A stretch of DNA of 21,447 bases from Oligosphaeraceae bacterium. GTDB lineage: Bacteria > Verrucomicrobiota > Lentisphaeria > Oligosphaerales > Oligosphaeraceae. Below, one piece after another: positions 15,059 to 21,447 of this stretch. The DNA lies in the NCBI GenBank assembly GCA_012515455.1, contig JAAYYJ010000223.1:1-21447 (forward strand), written 5' to 3'. The translations under genes were made by a program, and so were the position numbers. Within the stretch, counting starts at the first letter, position 1, and each line of letters opens with the position of its first letter. Below the pieces are notes generated by a model that was not told the origin of the DNA, did not search any database, and was given only the letters and a program-made list of their open reading frames with translations.

Positions 15059-18000
15059 TTATTGCCGGAACAGCTCGCGCTGCAGACCGATGTCGCGCTT
15101 GATCAACTCGGGATTCTGGGCAAAGAAGTCCGGGAAATCCAGCGCTTCATCACCGTGCAGCTCAGCCTGATGTTCCTTGCTGTAACGGGAATAGTTCACC
15201 CAGTCCGCCATATCCGTAAAGGTCACAAAATGCGGCAGCGCGGGCAGCTGCGGATCGGCAAAAATCGCTGTGCCGGTACTGCCGGTGCGGTTCAGAAAAT
15301 GCTGGTAGGTCGCCATCTCCCGGCAAAAACGCCCCTGCCGACGCCATTGCTGGCTGAGGATATCCTCGGCATCAGCCGGCGGGTACATCTCCAGCTCTTT
15401 GTCGTCCAGACGGCTGTAGCCGATCACGGTCTTGATCTCCGGGGAAACACGCAGATAGTAGCAGTTGTCGGCCTCCTGCAGACTCATGCCGTCCTGAAGC
15501 ACCAGAATCGGATTCGGCACCTTCTGCAGGGTGTTGTCAACAAAAATGTTGTTCCGGAAAACCGCCTTCTCGCGCGCAGAATTCCGCAGGTTCACGCTGT
15601 CCAGCTGGTTGATGTAGAACACGCTGTTGCGAACCAGCAAATCCGGACAGGAGGAGAAACCGCTGCCGTAGAATGCCCGGGTCAAAAAGCAGTTGTCCAG
15701 ACTGAGATTCCGGCAGCGGACAGCCTTGATGAAGCTGGGCGAATACCCCATCCCCCGGCCATCATAAAAACAACGCGACAAGGTGATGAAATCAGAATCC
15801 AGGGCCCGCACCCCGGCACCCTCGCCGTCGTCGTACTGAAACTTGAAATAAAAATAGTCCAGCTTCACATAATGCTTGTTCACCAGCCGGAAGCCGTTGA
15901 AGAGCTGACGCTCGCAGCCATCCAGCCAGACCTTGGCGCCAGGAGCTGAACGGATAGTCAGCACCCGCCCGGCATCACCAGTGGCGCGCACCCGCACATT
16001 CTCAAAATACCGGCCTTCCTGAACCAGCACCGTGTCTCCAGCCAGCGCCACCTTGGCAGCGTGGGAAATCGTGCGCCAGGGTTTCTCCTGGCTGCCGTCG
16101 GCGTCGTCATCCCCGGTTGTCGCCACAAAGTACGTCCTGGGCTGGGCATCACTCGCCAAAGTGCTGAACTCCTGCACCTCACCGGCCAGGGTCCTCCGCC
16201 CGGACTGCAAGGCGGGGGACAGCTCCTGGTTGGAATAGCAGCGGCTGACTCCAGACTCCAGGGTGACCTTGTAGTAGTACTGCTGGCCGGCCAGCAAGCC
16301 GGTCAGACTGGCAGTCTGGAAATAACTGCTGTTCCGCAACGGTATCTTCTGCTCGCAGGCAGGAGTGTCACCATAGTGCAGGGTGCCGGTAACCGGCAGA
16401 CTGGCAAAAAATTCGATATTCGCAGTGGTGGCGGTACGGGACAGCAGCCGGAAATCCGACAGCTGCAGCTCAGCCGGGCGGCTCTGCCGCCGGTACGGCC
16501 CCACCGGCATCCCGGCCAGAGAACGACCGGCAAAAAGATGCCCGTTGCGCAACGCAAAGCTCTGCCCGAACTCCGGTACCTGCACGAAAGACTGCGGCTC
16601 ATCCCCAGGTGCGGCACCAGCATAAGCATTGCCGTTCGACCAGCCGCTGGCGCCGCCACGCGCAAAACCACCCGCAAAAATGTTGCCGCTGACAAATATG
16701 TCCGTGCAGCGTTCCAGCTCCAGGGCGCCATTCTGTACCGCATTGTGGGTCAGTCGCAGTCCCTGCACGTCCTGCAGCCGGGGCGCCGCAGCAAAACCGC
16801 ATTGCTCCAGGCTGACTGACTGCCCCCCCCGCACGCTGAGGCTGGTTGGAGCCAGGCGCTGCAGGCTGATCTCTGAGCAGTTCTCCAGGCTGATTGCCCC
16901 GCCCAAGGTCACCGGATAAGCCCCGCGGCCGCGAATGCTCACCCCGGACAAATCCCGCAGTGCGATGTTCTCGCTCCATTCGCCCGGCAGGATATACAGC
17001 GTCGCACCGCTGCTCAGACGGGACACCGCCTGCGCCAGGCTCTTCCACGCACTGCGCACCGAATTGCCGTCATTGGCGTCATCACCGGCATTGCTGACAA
17101 AATAAACCTGCGCCGAATAGGCCATCGGCGCACGCTCCTTGTACGGCGAATCGCCCTGGGGCCGGTAATCAAAATTCAGGGGGTCGGCGAATTCGCGGTC
17201 CTCGGAGAAATTCTTCTCCCGCGGGCGCACGATGCTGTTCTGGGCCGCGCCGAAATATCCCGTATCGCCATAGTCGAACAGGCAATTCTCGATTCGGCGG
17301 GCGTACAGCGCATGTCCGGCGATGCAGTTTCTGGCAACCGTGGTGTCGCTGGGATACTTCATCCATAAATCCCCGGACTGATTGTCGAAGGAGATATTGC
17401 CTTCGTACTGGCAGTGCTCCGCCGGCAGACCGCCATAATAGCGGATGCCCATCTTGACGGAATCAAAGGACACGCAATTGCGGATTGCACCGTGCGAGTT
17501 GGGGGTCAGCACAATGATGTTCCCACCCGAGGCATAATTGGGCGAATGGTTGCCATAAGAACGGCAGTTCTCAACGATGTTCCCCTCGCCATTGCCGGTA
17601 TAGCAAATTCCCCCGCCATTCAAATAGGTGGTGACATTGCTGATCCGGCAATTCTTCGGCGAGTAGCTGATATATACCCCCCATTTGGTCTGCGATCCGG
17701 GAGAACCGCTGGGAGAATTGGCGTTGAAGCCGGTCACAATCAGCCCCTCGACCACGATGTTGCGGACCCCGGAACCGGAAAACAGCACCCCGAACTGCCG
17801 CAGATCGGAGATGCTCAGATAATGCTGCGCCGGTGCCGCCGAATCCGTGGTGTTGACATACAGACGCTGCTCGTCCGCAGAATAATACCAGCTGCCGGGA
17901 TTGAACTCCAGCTCCGCCAGCGAGGGCTGCCGGAAATAAATGCTCAGGGTGTCACGCTCATTGACCGCTTCCGGGATCACCGGCAGGGAACAAGACCAGA

Positions 18001-18325
18001 CCCGGGCGGAGGTCGCCAGCGGCTCGAAGGCCGGAGCATCCACATCGCCACGCAGCACCACCGTACCCGGAACCACCGCCCGGATGGTGCTGGGCTGATC
18101 ACCACCGCTGAAATCACGGAATTCCAGACCCTCGTGATAGACCCCGGGCAGAATACTCAGGGTGTCTCCGGCCTGAAAAACCGACTGCGCCTTCTGCAAA
18201 GTCTGAAAGGGCTGCTCCTGGCTCAAACCGGTGTTGCTGTCCTTCCCGCCGGGGGAGACAAAATACTCCGCAGCCTGGATGCTCCCCGCCGCTAAAGACA
18301 AGGCAGTAATCATTTCTTTGACCAT
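15059..18325 (-). CDS. Large secreted right-handed parallel beta-helix protein
   Basis: A 1088-residue protein with a signal peptide ending ...GSIQA before AEYFVSPGG. It contains three copies of a DUF1565-like opening: YFVSPGGKDSNTG at ~20, YFVSNAGDDANDG at ~408 and YFVATTGDDDADGS at ~732. Each is followed by a PF/AW/PW-TL-A segment and a GDT-ILPG-Y-type strand, and then by beta-helix coils rich in N-C and I-x-N-N patterns. A fibronectin-III-like segment sits between the second and third copies (~630-725; NIEFFASLPVTGTLHYGD). Such folds are common in polysaccharide lyases and glycosidases, but I cannot identify catalytic residues, so carbohydrate binding or cleavage is only inferred. ATG 18325 has AGGA nine bases upstream. 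The gene begins 55 bp after the methyltransferase gene on the same strand. Confidence 0.88.
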   Translation of the reverse strand: MVKEMITALSLAAGSIQAAEYFVSPGGKDSNTGLSQEQPFQTLQKAQSVFQAGDTLSILPGVYHEGLEFRDFSGGDQPSTIRAVVPGTVVLRGDVDAPAFEPLATSARVWSCSLPVIPEAVNERDTLSIYFRQPSLAELEFNPGSWYYSADEQRLYVNTTDSAAPAQHYLSISDLRQFGVLFSGSGVRNIVVEGLIVTGFNANSPSGSPGSQTKWGVYISYSPKNCRISNVTTYLNGGGICYTGNGEGNIVENCRSYGNHSPNYASGGNIIVLTPNSHGAIRNCVSFDSVKMGIRYYGGLPAEHCQYEGNISFDNQSGDLWMKYPSDTTVARNCIAGHALYARRIENCLFDYGDTGYFGAAQNSIVRPREKNFSEDREFADPLNFDYRPQGDSPYKERAPMAYSAQVYFVSNAGDDANDGNSVRSAWKSLAQAVSRLSSGATLYILPGEWSENIALRDLSGVSIRGRGAYPVTLGGAISLENCSEISLQRLAPTSLSVRGGQSVSLEQCGFAAAPRLQDVQGLRLTHNAVQNGALELERCTDIFVSGNIFAGGFARGGASGWSNGNAYAGAAPGDEPQSFVQVPEFGQSFALRNGHLFAGRSLAGMPVGPYRRQSRPAELQLSDFRLLSRTATTANIEFFASLPVTGTLHYGDTPACEQKIPLRNSSYFQTASLTGLLAGQQYYYKVTLESGVSRCYSNQELSPALQSGRRTLAGEVQEFSTLASDAQPRTYFVATTGDDDADGSQEKPWRTISHAAKVALAGDTVLVQEGRYFENVRVRATGDAGRVLTIRSAPGAKVWLDGCERQLFNGFRLVNKHYVKLDYFYFKFQYDDGEGAGVRALDSDFITLSRCFYDGRGMGYSPSFIKAVRCRNLSLDNCFLTRAFYGSGFSSCPDLLVRNSVFYINQLDSVNLRNSAREKAVFRNNIFVDNTLQKVPNPILVLQDGMSLQEADNCYYLRVSPEIKTVIGYSRLDDKELEMYPPADAEDILSQQWRRQGRFCREMATYQHFLNRTGSTGTAIFADPQLPALPHFVTFTDMADWVNYSRYSKEHQAELHGDEALDFPDFFAQNPELIKRDIGLQRELFRQ

Positions 18326-18380
18326 TTCTCATTATCCTGTTCGGGGTTGATTTAAGGCCCGGCAGACACGCCGCGACCGC

Positions 18381-19250
18381 TCAGCAGTCCGCACTCTCCG
18401 GCACCGGTCCGGGGTCCTGCAGCAGCCCGGCCGCCAGGCGCTGCCGCACCACTTCGTACAACAACAACGCCGTGGCCGTGGCCACATTCAGGGAATCTGC
18501 TTCGCCGAACATCGGCAGACGCACCGGCACCGTGGCTGACTGCAGCCATAAATCACTCAAACCAAATTGCTCCGCCCCCACCACTATCACCAGCGGGACG
18601 GTCAAATCGACCTGGCTGTACAATTGCCGCGCATGCGGCGAGGCCGACACTATCGCGATATTTCTCTGCTGCAGCCAGGCCAGCGCCTCGGCACTGCCAG
18701 CTTCCGCAATCGGCAGGGTGAACAGACTGCCAGTGCTCGCCCGCACTACATTCGGATTGTACAAATCAGTGCGGGAATCACAGAGTATCAGACCATCCAG
18801 ACGCACCGCATCCGCAGTACGCAGCATGGTCCCCAGATTTCCCGGCTTCTCGGTCTGCTCCGCCAGCAGATAAAAACCCGCCGGACCAGCCGGTGCCGGC
18901 AAATCCTCGAGTCGCCGGCGCACCTGCGGCCCGACCCCCAGCAGCCCCTCCGGACGATCCCGGTAGGCCATCTTGGCGAACGGCCCCGGCGCGACCCGGT
19001 ACAGCTTCGCCCCCTGCGCCTGCAGGCGCAGCAGCAGCTCGTCCTCATTCTCGCCCTGGAAGTACTCCGGGCAGACATAGACCTCCTGCACCGGGTAGCC
19101 GCCAGACAGCGCCCTGGTCAGCGCCCGGTAGCCCTCAATCAGCACCACCTGGTCCTGGTCACGGTCGGGACGATCACGCCATTTGACCGCCTGTTTGACT
19201 CGGGCATTCTGAAAACTGCTGATGGTTTCGACAAAAACAAGCTCTTTCAA
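18381..19250 (-). CDS. SpoU/TrmH-family RNA 2'-O-methyltransferase
   Basis: A 289-residue SPOUT-fold enzyme that methylates a ribose 2'-OH in rRNA or tRNA using S-adenosylmethionine. The three trefoil-knot motifs are present: KPGNLGTMLRTADA at 135-148, VVGAEQFGLS at 223-232, and VRLPMFGEADSLNVATATA from 243 with the SLNVA core. The N-terminal ~105 residues (VLIEGYRALTRAL, then GPFAKMAYRDRPEGLLGV) form the RNA-binding substrate domain of the RlmB/TsnR-like branch. The exact nucleotide target is unknown. There is no ATG start in a suitable place; TTG at 19250 is the best candidate, with GGGAAAAG upstream. The beta-helix gene follows 55 bp downstream, while cdsA is divergent. Confidence 0.92.
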   Translation of the reverse strand: MKELVFVETISSFQNARVKQAVKWRDRPDRDQDQVVLIEGYRALTRALSGGYPVQEVYVCPEYFQGENEDELLLRLQAQGAKLYRVAPGPFAKMAYRDRPEGLLGVGPQVRRRLEDLPAPAGPAGFYLLAEQTEKPGNLGTMLRTADAVRLDGLILCDSRTDLYNPNVVRASTGSLFTLPIAEAGSAEALAWLQQRNIAIVSASPHARQLYSQVDLTVPLVIVVGAEQFGLSDLWLQSATVPVRLPMFGEADSLNVATATALLLYEVVRQRLAAGLLQDPGPVPESADC

Positions 19251-19269
19251 GGACTTTTCCCGTAGCTGG

Positions 19270-19299
19270 AATTGTAAAATAAGGTGGCAGTATTAAGTT
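19270..19299. promoter_or_regulatory. Weak divergent promoter candidates between the methyltransferase gene and cdsA
   Basis: In this ~100-bp divergent gap a plus-strand TTGTAA (19272-19277) lies 16 bp before TAAGTT (19294-19299). Its complement offers a minus-strand -10, TACAAT (19275-19270), with only a poor -35. Some promoter must be here because both genes start nearby, but the exact elements are uncertain. Confidence 0.25.
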
Positions 19300-19352
19300 A
19301 GCCGGTAATTCCGCTTAAGCAAGACCATCAGTCAATTTTCCCGGGAAAAATT

Positions 19353-20270
19353 ATGCTCTTACACCGTCTTAAGACCGCCTTGCCGATGGTCGCGCTGATG
19401 CTGCTGGCCTTCTTCCTGCCCGGAACCGCCGGACGGATGCTCTTCACGCTTTTCGCCACCGCCATGCTCTGCCTGGCCCTGAGCGAAATCGTGGCCCTGT
19501 ATAAGTTCGAGCACCCCCGACGCTTCCTCCTGCCCCTGCTGCTACTGGGGCTGGCCTTCCTGGTCCTGTCCGCCCTGGACAGCGGCAAAATCATCACCCT
19601 GCTGCTGCAGATGGGCGGCGAGACCGCGCTGCTGATCACCTACATCCTGGGCGTGTTCTGCCTCGGCTTCCGGGCCGGCCCCACCGCCGCGTCGGTCCGG
19701 GAGATCAATGCCGGACTGGCCGCCGCGCTGTATATCTGCTGGCCACTCTGCTTCTTCCCCAAAATATACTTCCTTGCGGATGGCGGCCCCTGGCTGCTGT
19801 TCTACCTGGTGCTGGTGACCAAGATGGCCGATGTCGGCGCCTACTTCCTCGGCACCGCCACCGCCAGACTACCCGGCGGGAACCATAAAATCGCCAAAAT
19901 CGTCAGCCCCAAGAAAAGCTGGGAAGGACTCGTGGGCGGCATCCTGGCCTCACTGCTCTCCTCGCTGCTCTTCTTCTATTACTTCCAGCACCGCCTGCAT
20001 TTCATCGACATCGGCGGCTTCGGCAACCTGCAGCTCAGCCTGACCTGGACCGAGGCCTTCGCCTGGGGCATCATCGCGCCGGTAGTCGGACTGCTCGGTG
20101 ACCTGGCCGAATCAGTCCTGAAGCGCGCTGCTGACTGCAAGGACTCCGGCACCCTGCCCGGACTTGGCGGTATTCTCGATACCCTGGACAGCCTGATTCC
20201 TATGGCTCCGCTGTTCTACGCCTGGCTGCTGCTCCGCAGCGCCCTGGGGCTCATCCAGCAACTGCAGTAA
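19353..20270 (+). CDS. cdsA: Phosphatidate cytidylyltransferase
   Basis: A 305-residue polytopic membrane enzyme that makes CDP-diacylglycerol from phosphatidate and CTP, the branch point of phospholipid synthesis. Conserved CdsA segments are KMADVGAYFLG (157-167), KIVSPKKSWEG (182-192), and the C-terminal signature spanning 246-280: GLLGDLAESVLKR, KDSGTLPGLGG and DTLDS. The usual HGG of the signature reads LGG here (Leu271). About eight hydrophobic helices are visible. Length is in the family range. ATG 19353 has GGGA six to nine bases upstream. It diverges from the methyltransferase gene and stands alone, followed 133 bp later by a tRNA gene. The common partners uppS, dxr or rseP are absent from this locus. 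Confidence 0.95.
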   Translation: MLLHRLKTALPMVALMLLAFFLPGTAGRMLFTLFATAMLCLALSEIVALYKFEHPRRFLLPLLLLGLAFLVLSALDSGKIITLLLQMGGETALLITYILGVFCLGFRAGPTAASVREINAGLAAALYICWPLCFFPKIYFLADGGPWLLFYLVLVTKMADVGAYFLGTATARLPGGNHKIAKIVSPKKSWEGLVGGILASLLSSLLFFYYFQHRLHFIDIGGFGNLQLSLTWTEAFAWGIIAPVVGLLGDLAESVLKRAADCKDSGTLPGLGGILDTLDSLIPMAPLFYAWLLLRSALGLIQQLQ

Positions 20271-20339
20271 GCGGTACAGCGACGCTCCTGCAACGCCCGC
20301 AGTTTTTTCCCATCCGGCAACTATTTTCCGCCCCGGCAA

Positions 20340-20367
20340 TTGCTTTTTGCCCAACTGGAGTTATTTT
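20340..20367 (+). promoter_or_regulatory. Possible promoter for tRNA-Ser
   Basis: TTGCTT (20340-20345) and TATTTT (20362-20367) are 16 bp apart. Transcription would begin about 30 bases before the tRNA. The surrounding DNA is AT-rich compared with the flanking genes. An overlapping TTTATA is an alternative -10. Confidence 0.4.
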
Positions 20368-20403
20368 ATAGCTGTTGACCAAGACCCCCAAATCAGTATT
20401 TCC

Positions 20404-20492
<89 letters not shown>

Positions 20493-20501
20493 TTTTAGCT
20501 G

Positions 20502-20543
20502 ACACCCGCCGGCAGATCAAACTGCACCGGCGGGTGTTTTTTT
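20502..20543 (+). terminator. Intrinsic terminator after tRNA-Ser
   Basis: A perfect 11-bp stem, ACACCCGCCGG (20502-20512) with CCGGCGGGTGT (20527-20537), has a 14-base loop and is followed by a run of seven Ts ending at 20543. It begins ten bases after the tRNA CCA end. Confidence 0.93.
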
Positions 20544-20569
20544 ATCCCCGGCCACCGGACCGGCAGCAG

Positions 20570-20821
20570 TCACTCACGTTCAAAAAACCAACTACTTAAT
20601 TTCAGCGCCTGGGAGTTCTCAGTCACAATCCGCACCACGTACTCCGGCGTAACAGACGGGATTTTCGCCTCGATCTCCAGAGTGACCGTGACCTCGGCAC
20701 CGACCAGCCCAGCCAAATACGCAATGATCTCTTCAGCGATACGACTGGAAGCACAACCAACCCTGGCGGCGTCGAAAACAACAATGATAATACCCTGATC
20801 GGCAGAACCATCGACCAGGTA
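20570..20821 (-). pseudogene. C-terminal remnant of a DUF499-like ATPase
   Basis: The last ~83 codons, from about YLVDGSADQG to the stop, resemble the conserved C-terminus of DUF499-type AAA ATPases as I remember it: TVTLEIEAKIPS, then VVRIVTENSQALKL and a final FFERE. Several positions I expect to be constant (VRTVTEN, TLKF, FE) are changed, suggesting decay. Homology stops at ~20821, where the opposite strand starts a recombinase gene; upstream codons in the same frame are merely its antisense. DUF499 proteins are known from phage-defence neighbourhoods with DUF1156 methylases. No partner genes remain here. Family assignment is by memory of the motif, not a search. Confidence 0.5.
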
Positions 20822-20824
20822 GAA

Positions 20825-20962
20825 ATGTATTACGGGTATATTCGTGTCAGTACTGACAAACAGACAGTAGAGAACCAGCGCTTCGAAATCAATCGTTTTT
20901 GCCTCAAAACAAATATCGGCATAGACGTATGGATTGAGGAAACAATTTCTGGATCTAACAAA
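20825..20962 (+). pseudogene. N-terminal fragment of a serine recombinase
   Basis: Residues 1-46 read MYYGYIRVSTDKQTVENQ, with the catalytic Ser9 in YIRVST, and run on through DVWIEETISGSNK. This is the start of a resolvase/invertase-type catalytic domain. After about residue 46 the family pattern (KR.LG.LL and the ELSRLGRS helix) is lost, although the frame stays open to 21187. The protein is thus truncated to about a third of its catalytic domain and lacks any DNA-binding part. AGGT five bases before the ATG gives a passable ribosome-binding site. It begins three bases from the broken end of the DUF499-like remnant on the other strand. Confidence 0.75.
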
Positions 20963-21305
20963 CAACTCGCTGGAAAAACTGCATTGCCCCGGCCAAGCAG
21001 CCATGAAACTTGTGCCGAAAAACCTTGCCTACGGTGCGGATACCCAAGAACAGAGGTCACAGAGAATGTCCAAAAAATGGAGAATTGTCCCAAAAAACCG
21101 CAATTGTTCTTGTGTAAGTATATTTTCGCCAATTGGTTAAATACGGAGGTCCACTACCTGAGGTCCACCCCTTTGCCCAACGGATAATTTGGCAGAGAAG
21201 TGCCGGAAAAGTGGGCTGGAGTGTCCCAAACAGAGAATTCTCCGTTGCCGAACGGAGCATGGCATAAAGTTGCAAAACCCTGTGGTACAAGGAGCTTTGC
21301 GTGAG
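20963..21305. other. Gene-poor, more AT-rich stretch
   Basis: No convincing gene. Short open frames on both strands have no recognisable motifs. Three similar motifs occur: TGTCCAAAAAATGG near 21067, TGTCCCAAAAAACC near 21087 and TGTCCCAAACAG near 21222, two of them close to GAGAATT. A perfect 7-bp hairpin, CTCCGTT-GCCG-AACGGAG, lies at 21240-21257. These could be worn ends of insertion sequences, but nothing proves it. Confidence 0.4.
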
Positions 21306-21339
21306 AAATAAAAAAGCCATCTGGATGGTCCCAGACGGC
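21306..21339 (-). terminator. Intrinsic terminator on the minus strand
   Basis: Read on the minus strand, GCCGTCTGG and CCAGATGGC form a 9-bp stem with one G-U pair and a 6-base loop, followed by six Ts, one A and three Ts. There is no T-run on the plus-strand side, so it should serve a minus-strand gene coming from beyond the right edge. Confidence 0.7.
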
Positions 21340-21411
21340 CTTGTGGTATGTAGGTGGTGCCCCATTCCATGGCGAGCACTAAGCTTTCTCTGTTTGCTCT
21401 AATATACTGAT

Positions 21412-21447
21412 TCAAAGTGGGTTATTCATAAAAATACGATGTCCGAT
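21412..21447 (-). CDS. Possible 3' end of a gene entering from beyond the right edge
   Basis: One minus-strand frame is open from the right edge and ends IGHRIFMNNPL-stop at 21412. The minus-strand terminator lies about 70 bp further on, as expected for the end of a transcription unit. Only eleven codons are visible, so no family can be named, and the frame may be chance. Confidence 0.2.
   Translation of the reverse strand: MGHRIFMNNPL

Noticed and set aside
20570..21004. The whole 144-codon minus-strand frame as an intact gene
   Set aside because: Only the last ~83 codons look protein-like. The first ~60 are the exact antisense of the recombinase fragment and the following sequence.
20825..21187. 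The whole 120-codon plus-strand frame as a functional recombinase
   Set aside because: Family similarity ends near residue 46. The catalytic-domain remainder and any DNA-binding domain are missing.
21067..21235. TGTCCC-type motifs as a CRISPR array
   Set aside because: Repeats are short, imperfect and unevenly spaced, and no cas gene is present.

Overview
The window looks like chromosomal DNA from a GC-rich, Gram-negative-type bacterium. Evidence for an envelope with inner and outer membrane comes from a lipoprotein with a lipobox, a Lol/MacB-type ABC system, RodA, signal peptidase I and CdsA. The mix of an FHA-PEGA membrane protein, a very large secreted right-handed beta-helix protein and a giant FtsX permease with a peptidase-like domain would fit the Planctomycetes-Verrucomicrobia-Lentisphaerae group. 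That placement is inference; no rRNA is present to settle it. Most genes have bacterial sigma70-like promoters and SD-type or TTG starts.

Layout. Positions 1-5548 (minus) hold a compact three-gene unit: a LolD/MacB-type ATPase, a small PqqD-like protein and a giant FtsX-type permease with an N-terminal M28 peptidase-like domain. The permease is cut by the left edge. Next on the minus strand come a small lipoprotein and an MgtC/SapB-family membrane protein, behind a good promoter (6891-6919). On the plus strand, rodA and lepB overlap by 11 bp. lepB ends inside a convergent ADP-ribosylglycohydrolase gene, which lies downstream of an FHA-PEGA membrane protein in the same operon. That operon diverges from a PHP-domain phosphoesterase gene, and the two promoters physically interleave. 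The minus strand then carries nitroreductase-proA, an intergenic repeat-like element (14801-14967), the 1088-residue beta-helix protein and a SpoU/TrmH-type RNA methyltransferase. cdsA diverges from the methyltransferase.

The right end changes character. A tRNA-Ser(GGA) with encoded CCA and a strong terminator is followed by gene debris: the last ~83 codons of what looks like a DUF499-type ATPase, and the first ~46 codons of a serine recombinase, set back to back. About 480 bp of more AT-rich sequence without a convincing gene follows, containing a minus-strand terminator that implies a gene beyond the edge. I read this as the eroded end of a genomic island at a tRNA gene.

The most system-like part is the ABC/PqqD/M28-FtsX cassette, whose peptidase-like domain has lost the usual catalytic Glu-Glu pair. 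The other items worth attention are the FHA-PEGA/ADP-ribosylglycohydrolase pair, the interleaved promoters with a 15-bp palindrome, and the repeat element at 14801-14967.
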